Of a DNA stretch of 64,000 nucleotides, positions 1 through 8,813 are shown piece by piece. Every line of letters starts with the position of its first letter. Positions within the stretch are counted from its first letter, which is position 1. Made by a program: the position numbers and the translations under genes. Under the pieces are notes generated by a model. The model did not search any database, was not told the DNA's origin, and saw nothing but the letters and a program-made list of their open reading frames with translations. Source of the DNA: Taibaiella sp. (GTDB lineage: Bacteria; Bacteroidota; Bacteroidia; Chitinophagales; Chitinophagaceae); NCBI GenBank assembly GCA_016786705.1, contig JAEUVV010000008.1, forward strand, positions 1 through 64,000. The letters run 5' to 3'.

Positions 1-690
1 ATCACTATAAAATTTAAGGAGTTCAGCGTTCCCCGAGCTTGATTTTTGATAGCTAAGATTGCGGCTGCCCAGGTATTTATCCAGTTTGCGGCCGGAGCGA
101 CGCAGCAGGTTCCCCGCTTTGTCCTTATAGCTTTGGTTCAATGCCGATAGTGATTTGTCATTCAGCAGTTTCTTCCCCGTAGCGGATTGTTGCAAAAGGT
201 TTAAGATGCTTTCTTTAAAAGCGCTGCCTGCCGAGATCGCAGTATCTACCTGTTTAATGAACTCTTGACCAGATAATGTATCCTCGCCTGACAGGATGGT
301 AACCTCACCATAATACCTGCCTACGGGTAAAAGGCCGCCTGTTTGGCGGATCGCAGCGGAGAAAAGCGGGTGAATGGAATATTGGCTACAGTCCTTTTTG
401 TACGAAAGACGGAAAGTATGCTGAGCCGCAGGTAATTTTATTTCGTTACTCCGGGCGCTAATGACCTCTGTACTATCTCCGGACCTCCCAATGTGCCACC
501 AGCTTATACGAACAGTAACTTTTTTGTCTTCATCAAGGGTATAATAGAAATCCTGTACCAACTGATCACGCTCCCCCGAAACCGGTAAATCTAACAACAA
601 CTTAAGGGAATCCTGGGCATAGGAGCTATTTCCGGAAAATATGCCGGATAGTAATACGCAAAATAGATACGTTAAGTTATAATTCTTCAA
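1..690 (-). CDS. Secreted hypothetical protein, C-terminal part beyond the left edge
   Basis: A reading frame is open for 230 codons from a TTG at 690 to base 1 and continues out of the window. It has no ATG near its beginning: the upstream in-frame stop is TGA at 703-705 and TTG is the only plausible start after it. The first residues (LKNYNLTYLFCVLLSGIFSG...SYAQ) form a clear signal peptide with an AQ cleavage site, which supports both the frame and the TTG start. The mature part is polar (stretches SWWHIGRSGD, LPVGRYYGEVTI, LLRRSGRKLDKYLG) and matches no family I recognise. It may be the N-terminus of a larger surface or exported protein. Function unknown. Confidence 0.6.
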   Translation of the reverse strand, partial: MKNYNLTYLFCVLLSGIFSGNSSYAQDSLKLLLDLPVSGERDQLVQDFYYTLDEDKKVTVRISWWHIGRSGDSTEVISARSNEIKLPAAQHTFRLSYKKDCSQYSIHPLFSAAIRQTGGLLPVGRYYGEVTILSGEDTLSGQEFIKQVDTAISAGSAFKESILNLLQQSATGKKLLNDKSLSALNQSYKDKAGNLLRRSGRKLDKYLGSRNLSYQKSSSGNAELLKFYSD

Positions 691-1570
691 GACATCGGTT
701 TTTCAAAAATTTCAATACAATAGCGCGCTAAGACCGAGGTTAGTGGTCATCAGCTCAATATTATCTTCAATCTATAATAAAGGGTCACTTATTCAAATTC
801 TTTCTTCCGGTCGGGCGACTCAAGTGACGTAATTATCTTATTGTGTTCATACACACTATAAAGATGCGCATGGCACTAAATAAGTTGGATGTTTGATACT
901 TGTTAATATTTTATATAGAGATACAAAACATTTTGTTAAAACAACTGAGACAAATATATAAGCCTTTTTCTAAATATCCAATAGAGAAATTATCTTATTT
1001 CTAATTTCAGTATTGCTGATAGTGTTTGTTGCTACTTTTTACTCAAAAACTACAATAAATCATTCATATATTTTTTCGGAAAATAAAGCGACTATAATAT
1101 TACCGCATAATGATATTTAGAAATTTAAAGCATTTGTTCATTAGACGATCCTGGCTATTAATTCAATATTTATTCATTGCCAGAATAAAACAAATGAATA
1201 GTATATCCAATTGGATTTTATGAAAACAATATTTAGAAGGGTATTTACAGCTTATAAAACAAATACCTGCTATTCATTTGAACAAAATTTATAAGAATTA
1301 TCTATCCCTGTAATTTCCAATAATGGATCTGAAAAACCGGGAGTTTTTCAATAAGAGTATTATATATAAAAATAAATGGATCTGGTTTATTGCTATGCAA
1401 TTTTTAAATTCATTCAATACCGGATTCTAATCAACAGGCTTTATGAGTAGGTTTAATTATACAGGTATTAACCTTATTTTGAAATGACACCTAAATTTCA
1501 AACAAAAAAATAGTACATAAACATACAATAATTAATTAATTTTAGTATAATTTTGCACAAAATTGGTTTT
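691..1570. other. Long AT-rich intergenic region
   Basis: About 880 bases between two divergent genes, strongly AT-rich with many short A and T runs. I find no convincing reading frame, tRNA or long hairpin. It should hold the leader of the minus-strand gene and the promoter of the TonB receptor at its right end. The small minus-strand frame at 1498-1698 overlaps the receptor start and looks like chance. Confidence 0.6.
1548..1555 (+). promoter_or_regulatory. TAnnTTTG -7 element before the TonB receptor
   Basis: TAATTTTG matches the Bacteroidota -7 consensus TAnnTTTG and lies 15 bases before the ATG at 1571. I see no clear TTG -33 box at the usual distance, so the call rests on one element. 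Confidence 0.35.
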
Positions 1571-3997
1571 ATGAAAAATTTACTATTTACATTTTTTGTT
1601 TTCCTACCCTTCGTTACTTTTTCCCAAAATAACGGCAATATTACCGCCGTGGTAAAAGATAAGAACACGGAAGAATTGCTGGTGGGTGTAGCCATCAAGG
1701 TAAAAGGGACAAGCGATACGCTTTATGCGGTATCGGATGATGAAGGAAGGATGAACATCAATTTGCCGGTAGGAAAGTATAACCTGGAAGCCAGCTACCT
1801 GGGCTACGACTCCCTTAATATATATAACCTGAATGTCACATCAGGAAATGATTTGGTGCTGGAACTGGAAATGAACTCCGGCGTAGAGGAACTGGAGGGG
1901 GTAACCGTAGGTATTCGCAAATCTGCTAAAGCCACGGATATGATAACGCCTTTAGCTACACAAAAACTAAGCTATGAAGAAATAAAAGTAAACCCCGGCG
2001 GCAATTTTGATGTTTCAAAAGTAATACAGGTATTGCCGGGCGTGGCAGGCGGTACTACGGCTAACAGGAACGACATCATTGTGCGGGGTGGCGGTCCCAG
2101 CGAAAACGTATATTACCTGGATGGCATTGAGATCCCTGTATTAAATCACTTCCAGACCCAGGGCGCCAGTGGCGGAGCTACCGGTATTTTAAACGTATCA
2201 TTTATCAATGACGTACAACTTACTTCTTCCGCATTTGATAGCCGCTATGATAATGCATTGGCATCTACTATAGTGATCAAGCAACGCAATGGCAATCCCA
2301 ATAAACTCGCCGGCAATATAAGGCTTTCCGGAAGTGAATTTGCGACTACCCTTGAAGGGCCTTTGAGTAAAAAAACAACTTTTATGGCTTCTGCAAGGCG
2401 TTCCTACCTGCAATTTTTGTTTCAATTGCTGGACTTACCTATTCGACCTGATTACTGGGACTTCCAATACAAAGTAAATCATAAAATAAATAATAAAACT
2501 GAACTTAACTTTATAGGCGTGGGCGCATTGGACAACTTCAAGCTTGTAGCGCCTAAATCTTCTGACGCAGAAAACGAATACATCCTGCGCTCCAACCCGC
2601 TTTTACAACAATGGAATTATACTGTAGGCGCATCGCTGAAGCGGTTAGTAAATAATGGATTTTACACGATTGCCCTCAGCCGGAATATGTTTTTTAACGG
2701 TGCCGACCGGTACGAAAATAATGCCAATGCCACTGGAGACAAATTGTTCCAACTGAGCAGCCATGAAATAGAAAATAAGCTACGTTTCGACATGAATAAA
2801 TACATCAATGGCTGGAAATTTACTTATGGTGCCCATACTCAATATGTAAAATATGATGCTGCATTGTTCAACACCATAACAAAAGCAGTACGCGATGCTT
2901 CAGGCAATGTAATACGACCAGCGGTCAACATATCAACTGAAACGGCGATTGACTTCTTTAAAATGGGTGCTTACGGCCATGTCAGCAAATACTTTTGGGC
3001 GGAAAAATTACTGGTTTCGGGCGGTATAAGGACGGATATGAATACCTTCACCACTACAGGTACCAACCCGCTGAAAACACTTTCCCCCAGGCTGTCTTTT
3101 TCCTATGCCTTCAACCCGGAGTGGAATATATCGGCATCTGCTGGCAGCTATTACAAGCTGGCCCCCTATACTGCATTAGGATTCAGAAATAATGCCGGCG
3201 AGCTGGCGAATAAAGACCTGGACTATATCCGCGCTATTCACTACACTATAGGCACGCAATATGTGCCCCGAGACGATTTCAGGTTTACGCTGGAAGCTTT
3301 TTACAAGGATTATGGCCAGTACCCGGTTTCTATAGCCAACGGAATTTCAATGGCTAATATCGGTACCGATTTTTCTGCTATTGGCAACGAAGCTTACAGC
3401 TCGACCGGCAAAGGCCGCGTGTACGGTTTAGAAGCCTATGCACAGCAAAAGCTGATCAAAAACCTGTTTTATGTAGTAAGTGCAACTGTTTACAAATCTG
3501 AATTTTCAGGTTCAGATGGTGTCTTTAAGCCGTCTACCTGGGACTACGGATTTATTTTCTCTTCAACTTTGGGCTACAAATTCAAACGCAATTGGGATAT
3601 AGGAGCGAAGTACAGAGTGGCAGGCGGACAGCCTTATACCCCTTTTGATATAGCAAAATCTACTGCCGGTTATCTTACCACGGGAATAGGAGTATATGAT
3701 TATAGCCGCTTGAACAGTGAAAGATTGCCTGTTTTCCAGCAACTGGACTTAAGAATAGACAAGAAATTCAATTTTAAGAAAACGAGCCTTAATATTTTTC
3801 TCGATTTCCAAAATGTGTTCTTGTACAAAACCCCTTCCCTACCCAGGTTTACTTTCAAAAGAAATGAAGACAATACCGGATTTGCTACTACAGACGGTAA
3901 TGCCATAGCAAGCGATGGTAGTAATGCAATTCCTTACATTATTGATCAGCGTTCGGCGACTTTTGTCCCATCTATCGGATTTATATTTGAATTTTAA
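1571..3997 (+). CDS. TonB-dependent outer-membrane receptor
   Basis: Product of 808 residues. The ATG at 1571 (MKNLLFTFFVFLPFVTFSQ) is preferred over an upstream TTG because it begins directly with a signal peptide. Domains in order: a carboxypeptidase-like regulatory domain (about 25-100), a plug domain (about 120-235) with the typical VRGGGPSENVYYLDGIEIP stretch, and a beta-barrel ending in an aromatic residue (SIGFIFEF). Receptors of this class take up bulky ligands such as siderophores, cofactors or oligomers using energy from TonB-ExbBD. No SusD-like partner lies beside it, so it is unlikely to be a SusC-type glycan importer. Substrate unknown. It is monocistronic and followed by a terminator-like hairpin. 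Confidence 0.93.
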   Translation: MKNLLFTFFVFLPFVTFSQNNGNITAVVKDKNTEELLVGVAIKVKGTSDTLYAVSDDEGRMNINLPVGKYNLEASYLGYDSLNIYNLNVTSGNDLVLELEMNSGVEELEGVTVGIRKSAKATDMITPLATQKLSYEEIKVNPGGNFDVSKVIQVLPGVAGGTTANRNDIIVRGGGPSENVYYLDGIEIPVLNHFQTQGASGGATGILNVSFINDVQLTSSAFDSRYDNALASTIVIKQRNGNPNKLAGNIRLSGSEFATTLEGPLSKKTTFMASARRSYLQFLFQLLDLPIRPDYWDFQYKVNHKINNKTELNFIGVGALDNFKLVAPKSSDAENEYILRSNPLLQQWNYTVGASLKRLVNNGFYTIALSRNMFFNGADRYENNANATGDKLFQLSSHEIENKLRFDMNKYINGWKFTYGAHTQYVKYDAALFNTITKAVRDASGNVIRPAVNISTETAIDFFKMGAYGHVSKYFWAEKLLVSGGIRTDMNTFTTTGTNPLKTLSPRLSFSYAFNPEWNISASAGSYYKLAPYTALGFRNNAGELANKDLDYIRAIHYTIGTQYVPRDDFRFTLEAFYKDYGQYPVSIANGISMANIGTDFSAIGNEAYSSTGKGRVYGLEAYAQQKLIKNLFYVVSATVYKSEFSGSDGVFKPSTWDYGFIFSSTLGYKFKRNWDIGAKYRVAGGQPYTPFDIAKSTAGYLTTGIGVYDYSRLNSERLPVFQQLDLRIDKKFNFKKTSLNIFLDFQNVFLYKTPSLPRFTFKRNEDNTGFATTDGNAIASDGSNAIPYIIDQRSATFVPSIGFIFEF

Positions 3998-4066
3998 AAT
4001 CTTAACCGCAAAAAGACATATTATTGAAATATTGAATTGTAGTGCTTTCCGGCAAAGAAGGCCAAT

Positions 4067-4105
4067 GAGGCTGTCCCAAAAAAAGGTCAGCCTCTCCTAT
4101 TTTTT
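4067..4105 (+). terminator. Terminator-like hairpin after the TonB receptor
   Basis: GAGGCTGTCC (4067-4076) pairs with GGTCAGCCTC (4085-4094), 9 of 10 bases, across an A-rich loop. A run of six T follows at 4100-4105. It could be the receptor's terminator. The sequence GAGGCTGTCCCAAAA also resembles insertion-sequence end repeats of this phylum, so an IS remnant is the alternative. Confidence 0.4.
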
Positions 4106-4268
4106 GCCATTTTATTCGGAACTCTCCTACAGGCAGAATGTCCCAATATTCAATTCTCAGGCCACTTGTCTACCTTTTCAGACGATGCCATCCTTAGAAA
4201 CCTGCAATTCATAATACAGGCTTGCAATTGTCAACTTATTCCCGATATTTACTGTTTATAAATGAATT

Positions 4269-4529
4269 ATGCATATCGTTTCCTTGCCACACCCCAATCA
4301 GTTTCTAATTGTTGAATCACTGGATTATCCTAATCCTTATGATTTCAAAATGCCGCATCGACAAGATTATTTTGAAATAATACTGATCCGGGAAGTCGGC
4401 GGAGAACAGCTGATTGACTTTATAAAAACGCCATTGAATGCGCAGTCCATCTATATCATCTACCCCAAACAAATCCACCTGCTGCAGCTAAGGATGAGTA
4501 GCAAAATAAAGCAACGACTAATGAGCTAA
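4269..4529 (+). pseudogene. Truncated AraC-family regulator (sensor half only)
   Basis: The 86-residue frame reads like the N-terminal cupin half of an AraC regulator: FLIVESLDYPNPYDF, then PHRQDYFEIILI, GGEQLIDF and YIIYPKQIHLLQL, the order and spacing usual for these sensor domains. A full family member has roughly 280-300 residues and two C-terminal helix-turn-helix motifs. Here the frame stops soon after the cupin strands, and no helix-turn-helix follows on this strand because the minus-strand DUF2490 gene begins to overlap at 4518. It is most likely a decayed regulator that lost its DNA-binding half by deletion. A free-standing ligand-binding remnant cannot be excluded. Confidence 0.6.
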
Positions 4530-5234
4530 CTTATAGGTAAGGTTCAGGTAAATATTTTGTTCATAAAATATATCCTTGCTTACCATAGGGGAGCGGGTAA
4601 TATGCATATAACCCAGGTTACATTTCAGGTCAGGTAAAACCCTACATCCGAGGTCTACCCCTACCCTGCCCTGATCCCAAAAACAGCAGGCATTTGTACC
4701 CGGAAAGTTAAAAAGCAGCTCTTCAAAAAAATCGGCCTCCAGTTTCCTGCTTAGGCTATAACGTAAGCCCAGTCGGCTCCTGAGCCTGACAATGTCTGTA
4801 TGCCCGGAGCCTAACGCCCGGTATTCAATGGCCGAACGGCTGGCCAGGGCAAGCTGCTTCCTGATTCCAGGCTGCCATTCAACCGCTGCGGTAAACCGGA
4901 CTTCAGGAGTAGGTTCAATCGTATCATCGCCTTTCCCTTTAATAATCCTGTAATTGGAAAAATAAGCGAACGGTGACACCGAGTACTTCAGCTCCTTGTT
5001 TCTTTGATAATGTACCCAGCTCCTGTAGGAAAACATCAAATGTTTACCCGGGAAATAACTATTTTCCAACCCATTTTGCCTCCGGTATTGCCCTTCATTA
5101 TCTATTTTAATTTGCGTAGCAACAGGAGTACTGATGGTACCCCGCAACCAGGCATTATAATGCTTTTGTGCTAATGAATTATGAGCAGTAGCAATCCCTA
5201 TTGCAATTACCAGCAAGCTTTTCCACCTGGACAT
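4518..5234 (-). CDS. DUF2490 outer-membrane protein
   Basis: 238 residues beginning with a signal peptide (MSRWKSLLVIAIGIATAHNSLAQ). The rest alternates short polar and aromatic strands (HYNAWLRGTIS, YSVSPFAYFSNYRI, VEWQPGIRKQ, FFEELLFNF, RVGVDLGCRVL) and ends NIYLNLTYKLAH, as expected of a small outer-membrane beta-barrel of the DUF2490 family. It starts 6 bases after the YeeE half-transporter gene and is the last gene of the minus-strand sulfur operon. The barrel could let sulfur anions or their products cross the outer membrane, but that comes from position only. Its 3' end overlaps the AraC remnant by 12 bases. Confidence 0.75.
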   Translation of the reverse strand: MSRWKSLLVIAIGIATAHNSLAQKHYNAWLRGTISTPVATQIKIDNEGQYRRQNGLENSYFPGKHLMFSYRSWVHYQRNKELKYSVSPFAYFSNYRIIKGKGDDTIEPTPEVRFTAAVEWQPGIRKQLALASRSAIEYRALGSGHTDIVRLRSRLGLRYSLSRKLEADFFEELLFNFPGTNACCFWDQGRVGVDLGCRVLPDLKCNLGYMHITRSPMVSKDIFYEQNIYLNLTYKLAH

Positions 5235-5240
5235 ATTTTC

Positions 5241-5741
5241 TTAATGTGGCAATTTTTCCCTGAAATAACCATAAACCCAGGTGCCGGCGATAGCGCTTAA
5301 CAACGTAATCGTGACAACAGTAGCACCTGTGCCGATCTGGGCAAACAAAGGCCCCGGGCAAGCACCGGTTATGGCCCAACCGAAGCCGAAAATCAGCCCG
5401 CCATAAACCTGCCCTTTATTAAACTTCTTAGGTGAAATGCTGATGGACTCCCCATAAATGGTTTTGATATTGTATTTCCGGATCAGCCATACGGAAATCA
5501 TCCCTACCACTACTGCACTGCCGATTACGCCATACATGTGAAAAGATTGTAACCGGAACATTTCCTGTATCCGGAACCAGCTAATGATCTCGGCCTTTAC
5601 AAATACAATGCCGAAAAGGATACCGACGATCAAATACTTTATATTATGATACCATTTGTGCTGTAAGCGGCTTTCATTTACACATATCGCATCTTGCTCC
5701 CGCACTTGCAAATCTGCTCCTGCATCTATATTTTGTTGCAT
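5241..5741 (-). CDS. YeeE/YedE-type transporter, C-terminal half (DUF6691-like)
   Basis: 166 residues with about four membrane segments. The start chosen is the ATG at 5741 (MQQNIDAGADLQVREQ), 13 bases after the preceding gene's stop; longer upstream frames would run back into that gene. The motif GWAITGACPGPLFAQIGTG carries the conserved cysteine of the YeeE/YedE family, which binds thiosulfate or a sulfane-sulfur species during import. With the gene just upstream it forms a two-part carrier: in many Bacteroidota the long YeeE protein is split into two genes. Likely role: moving thiosulfate or a related sulfur compound across the inner membrane. Confidence 0.82.
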   Translation of the reverse strand: MQQNIDAGADLQVREQDAICVNESRLQHKWYHNIKYLIVGILFGIVFVKAEIISWFRIQEMFRLQSFHMYGVIGSAVVVGMISVWLIRKYNIKTIYGESISISPKKFNKGQVYGGLIFGFGWAITGACPGPLFAQIGTGATVVTITLLSAIAGTWVYGYFREKLPH

Positions 5742-5754
5742 TTTTATACTTAAT

Positions 5755-6318
5755 TTAAAGTGATAGAATGAATGGCAAAATAAAATTCGCCATAGTAAAC
5801 CCGCCAATCATAAAACATATAGTGGCAACCAAAGAAGGCCATTGCAGACTGGACAAGCCCATAATGGCGTGACCACTGGTACAGCCCCCGGCATAGCGGG
5901 TACCAAAGCCCACTAAAAAGCCTCCGCCCACCATCATTACCAGGCCTCTGGCGGTAAAAAGCGATTGCCAGTTCATAATATCCACAGGTACCAGGTTACT
6001 ATAGTCTGTAATGCCATAAACAGCCAGCTCCTTTACCAGGCCGGGATGTACTTCAATCCTTGCAGGATTAAACAATAAATTAACGGCGATAACACCACCT
6101 AAAAGGATACCTGCTACGAACAACAGGTTCCAGACCTCTTTCTTCCAATCGTATTTAAAAAAAGGGATATTGGCAGGCATACATGCCGCGCAAACATGCC
6201 TTAAAGACGAACTGATACCGAAAGATTTATTACCAAGTATCAATAATACAGGAACCGTTAGCCCTATTAATGGACCTGCGACATACCAGGGCCAGGGTTG
6301 TTTTAAAATTTCTATCAT
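5755..6318 (-). CDS. YeeE/YedE-type sulfur transporter, N-terminal half
   Basis: 187 residues, inner-membrane, with the signature [19 protein letters not shown] containing the conserved cysteine and SGH motif of the sulfur-transport family. A second cysteine pair, [13 protein letters not shown], lies near residue 45. The ATG at 6318 follows an A/T-rich leader. It is paired with the complementary half-carrier 13 bases downstream. Family members carry thiosulfate or other sulfane-sulfur compounds, and the neighbouring rhodaneses and persulfide-dioxygenase-like protein agree with such a substrate. Confidence 0.85.
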   Translation of the reverse strand: MIEILKQPWPWYVAGPLIGLTVPVLLILGNKSFGISSSLRHVCAACMPANIPFFKYDWKKEVWNLLFVAGILLGGVIAVNLLFNPARIEVHPGLVKELAVYGITDYSNLVPVDIMNWQSLFTARGLVMMVGGGFLVGFGTRYAGGCTSGHAIMGLSSLQWPSLVATICFMIGGFTMANFILPFILSL

Positions 6319-6417
6319 TTTGTTTTTTGTTTTCTTTATTCAATTTTATCCGTCCTTATGCGCCAGCATTCCCAGCGTTAAACCCAGGCGGTAAATGTTT
6401 AGCCTGATCTACAGATA

Positions 6418-6624
6418 TTACACCGCCTTCCTACGGCTATCCCCGAATATTGAGCCCAAGAGGCCTCCCATAACCGAGCCGTAAATGGTACTGTTAACCG
6501 GCTCAGCAGTGATAGCGCAAGTCCCGGAATTACAGCCAACAATTTTCCAGTATAAATAGCCGGCTAAGGCCCCTGCGCATACCCCGATGATCGTGAGTAG
6601 ATATTTTTTAGCGTACTTCTTCAT
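6418..6624 (-). CDS. Small membrane protein, DUF6132 family
   Basis: 68 residues: MKKYAKKYLLTIIGVCAGA then LAGYLYWKIVGCNSGTCAI, then a second hydrophobic segment with GSVMGGLLGSIFG. Two membrane segments flank a CNSGTC motif. This pattern is typical of the DUF6132 family found next to sulfur genes in Bacteroidota. The ATG at 6624 was chosen because it starts the family-like sequence; it overlaps the upstream gene by 17 bases, suggesting translational coupling. The two cysteines could take part in sulfur transfer or metal binding (inference). Confidence 0.75.
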   Translation of the reverse strand: MKKYAKKYLLTIIGVCAGALAGYLYWKIVGCNSGTCAITAEPVNSTIYGSVMGGLLGSIFGDSRRKAV

Positions 6625-6841
6625 AAGATACTTCCTCTGTTTTTTCATTTCGCTTGCGGGCAGGCAGCTTACAAGCTGAAGTGCCGCAACAACCTGCATT
6701 CATTATGGGAATAAGGGTAAACAAAATACCGGCTCCTATAAAAACCCAATCGCTCATCACAAAACCCTGTACCAGGAAGAAAACCCCGGCTGCCAGCCGC
6801 AGTACACGCATCAAATTCCAGGTCTTTAAATAATTCTTCAT
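6608..6841 (-). CDS. Small membrane protein, DUF2892/YgaP-TM-like
   Basis: 77 residues from the ATG at 6841 (MKNYLKTWNLMRVLRLAAG). A single hydrophobic region of two closely spaced segments (FFLVQGFVMSDWVFIGAGIL) is followed by NAGCCGTSACKLPARK, a short cysteine-rich motif. The first part resembles the membrane portion of YgaP-type rhodaneses, here encoded apart from its rhodanese domain, which is the next gene upstream. A longer start at 6862 (MVQKSKRMKNY) is possible. It probably anchors or partners the small rhodanese at the membrane. Confidence 0.65.
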   Translation of the reverse strand: MKNYLKTWNLMRVLRLAAGVFFLVQGFVMSDWVFIGAGILFTLIPIMNAGCCGTSACKLPARKRNEKTEEVSYEEVR

Positions 6842-6900
6842 TCTTTTACTTTTTTGCACCATTAACCTTAAATGGTAAACATTAATTTCCAACTCCGCTT

Positions 6901-7215
6901 TTATGCCCTGGTCAATGCCCTTACCGCTTCCATAGCACCGCCATTGATTACCTGCGACAACCCATTCTGCTCAAGGATGCTTTTTGCCATACTGCTCCGG
7001 CTGCCGCTCCGGCAAAAAACGACTATCGTTTTTTTATTTTTGAATGCGGACAATTGACCGGCAATCTTATCCAAAGGAATATTTACCGCGCCTTTTACAC
7101 TACCCGTAGCAAACTCTGACGGAGTGCGCACGTCCACTAAAAAAGCGCCATCCTTAATCGCATTGCTTAATTGTTCTTTATTTTTATTGCCTAATAAGGC
7201 TGAAAAAAATCCCAT
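6901..7215 (-). CDS. Single-domain rhodanese sulfurtransferase
   Basis: 104 residues, one rhodanese domain. Conserved pieces: LVDVRTPSEFATGSVKGAVNIPL near residues 26-48 and the active-site loop VVFCRSGSRSSMA with the catalytic cysteine at about residue 68. The cysteine carries a persulfide that is passed to cyanide, glutathione/bacillithiol or another acceptor. No signal peptide is seen, so it acts in the cytoplasm. It lies 59 bases before the small YgaP-like membrane protein, which may tether it. A 111-base gap separates it from the upstream metallo-beta-lactamase gene, long enough for an internal promoter. Confidence 0.9.
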   Translation of the reverse strand: MGFFSALLGNKNKEQLSNAIKDGAFLVDVRTPSEFATGSVKGAVNIPLDKIAGQLSAFKNKKTIVVFCRSGSRSSMAKSILEQNGLSQVINGGAMEAVRALTRA

Positions 7216-7326
7216 TTTATTCTTTTATTGTAATTATTTAATAAAAAACGTACCTGACGAAACAAAACCTTTTATAATAACTGCTCACTTTTAATTGTCG
7301 CCCGCTGTATATTTGCTCCGTACGCA

Positions 7327-8736
7327 TCACATTACTTTGCTCTGGCAGATAAAGTCTGTCCTGGGAACAGTCGTTTTCGCAATAGCATTAAAGCCTCCCT
7401 CGACTTCGGTAAAGTTCCGGTACCCCCTGGCTTGCAGCATACTCGCCGCGATCATACTGCGATAGCCACCTGCACAGTGCAAGTAAAAATGTTCCTGCGG
7501 ATTGATCTTGCCCATCCAATCGTTAATATAAGCCAGCGGCTTGCTATAAGCATCATCAATATGCTCCGCGGCATACTCGCTCTCCTTACGCACATCTAAG
7601 ATCATGCTTTCACCGATTTTCACTTCAGCGGCAAATTGCTCCGCTTTTATACGGTTAACAGTATCCGTTTCCTTACCCGCATTTTTCCAGGTATTAAAGC
7701 CCCCCTTCAAATGCCCCAGGACATTGTCAAAACCTACGCGGCTCAATCGGGTAATGGCCTCTTCCTCGCTGCCGGGATCTGTAACTAACAAAAGAGGCTG
7801 CCTTACATCAGCTATCAGGGCACCTACCCAGGGTGCGAAATCGCCCTGTAATGCGATATTGATGGATTGTGGGATAAAGCCTTTCGCAAAATCAGCATTA
7901 CTTCTTGTATCGAGTACCAGGGCGCCGCTGGCTTCTGCCATAGCTTCGAACTCATCTGCGCCGAGTCCGTTCATCCCCTGGTTCAAGACAGCGTCAAAAG
8001 AAGCATAGCCCTTTTTATTCATCGCTACATTCATTCCGAAATAGGCCGGAGGAGGCAATAAGCCATCTGTAACGGCATTTATGAAATCTTCTTTAGTAGC
8101 CTGGTTCAGGGCATAATTTATTTTCTTTTGATTGCCCAAACTGTCCACCGTTTCTTTCATCATGTTTTTACCACAGGCCGATCCCGCGCCATGGGCCGGG
8201 TAAACCGTCACGGCATCAGGCAATGGTAAAATCTTCTTATATAAACTTTCATACAACAAACCGGCCAGCGCTTCCTGCGTCATCCCCGCTGCTTTCTGGG
8301 CCAGGTCCGGCCGGCCTACATCCCCGAGAAACAAAGTGTCTCCACTAAACAAGGCAGCCTCTTTTCCATTTTCATCTATCAATAAATAACAGGTGCTTTC
8401 CATAGTATGCCCCGGTGTGTGCAATACCTTAATCGTGATATTACCTACTTTGAACAACTGCTCATCCGCTGCAATGACCGCTTCAAAATCCGGGTTTGCC
8501 GTGGGGCCATACACGATAGGTGCATTTGTTTTTTTACTTAAATCCAGGTGCCCGCTCACAAAATCCGCGTGGAAATGGGTTTCAAAAATGTATTTCAGGG
8601 TGACACCGTCTTTTTCCAGGCGATCCAGATAAGGTTGTGTTTCCCGCAAGGGGTCGATAATGGCAGCTTCGCCCTTAGAAGTGATGTAATAAGCACCCTG
8701 GGCTAAGCATCCCGTATAAATTTGTTCTATTTTCAT
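7327..8736 (-). CDS. Metallo-beta-lactamase fold protein with two rhodanese domains
   Basis: 469 residues. Residues 1-240 are a metallo-beta-lactamase domain of the persulfide dioxygenase/glyoxalase II group: THFHADFVSGH (about 53-63), SGDTLFLGDVGRPDL and YPAHGAGSACG supply the metal ligands. Two rhodanese domains follow (about 265-355 and 370-465). The second has an active-site cysteine (FYLHCAGGYRSMIAA). The first has VTDPGSEEEAIT where the cysteine loop should be, so it is probably non-catalytic. Such fusions oxidise glutathione- or bacillithiol-persulfide to sulfite and exchange sulfane sulfur. Sulfite made here could leave through the TauE/SafE exporter encoded just upstream. Confidence 0.9.
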   Translation of the reverse strand: MKIEQIYTGCLAQGAYYITSKGEAAIIDPLRETQPYLDRLEKDGVTLKYIFETHFHADFVSGHLDLSKKTNAPIVYGPTANPDFEAVIAADEQLFKVGNITIKVLHTPGHTMESTCYLLIDENGKEAALFSGDTLFLGDVGRPDLAQKAAGMTQEALAGLLYESLYKKILPLPDAVTVYPAHGAGSACGKNMMKETVDSLGNQKKINYALNQATKEDFINAVTDGLLPPPAYFGMNVAMNKKGYASFDAVLNQGMNGLGADEFEAMAEASGALVLDTRSNADFAKGFIPQSINIALQGDFAPWVGALIADVRQPLLLVTDPGSEEEAITRLSRVGFDNVLGHLKGGFNTWKNAGKETDTVNRIKAEQFAAEVKIGESMILDVRKESEYAAEHIDDAYSKPLAYINDWMGKINPQEHFYLHCAGGYRSMIAASMLQARGYRNFTEVEGGFNAIAKTTVPRTDFICQSKVM

Positions 8737-8788
8737 AATGTTCTTTTATTTAATGATGTAAAATTCCGAAGTTGTTTTCATCTTTCCG

Positions 8789-8803
8789 GTTACATTAGTT
8801 ACA
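8789..8803 (-). promoter_or_regulatory. GTTACA direct repeat upstream of the persulfide dioxygenase gene
   Basis: GTTACA occurs at 8789-8794 and again at 8798-8803, nine bases apart, in the 77-base gap between two operon genes. A third GTTACA lies at 9671-9676 at the end of the Crp/Fnr gene. They could be half-sites for the operon's own regulator, but they are direct repeats, not the usual Crp/Fnr inverted repeat. Speculative. Confidence 0.2.
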
Positions 8804-8813
8804 CAAGCAAAAT

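Noticed and set aside
3915..4214. 99-codon plus-strand frame overlapping the TonB receptor end
   Set aside because: Begins inside the receptor gene in another frame and runs through the terminator-like hairpin; composition not protein-like.
7604..8008. 134-codon plus-strand frame
   Set aside because: Antisense to the metallo-beta-lactamase/rhodanese gene.
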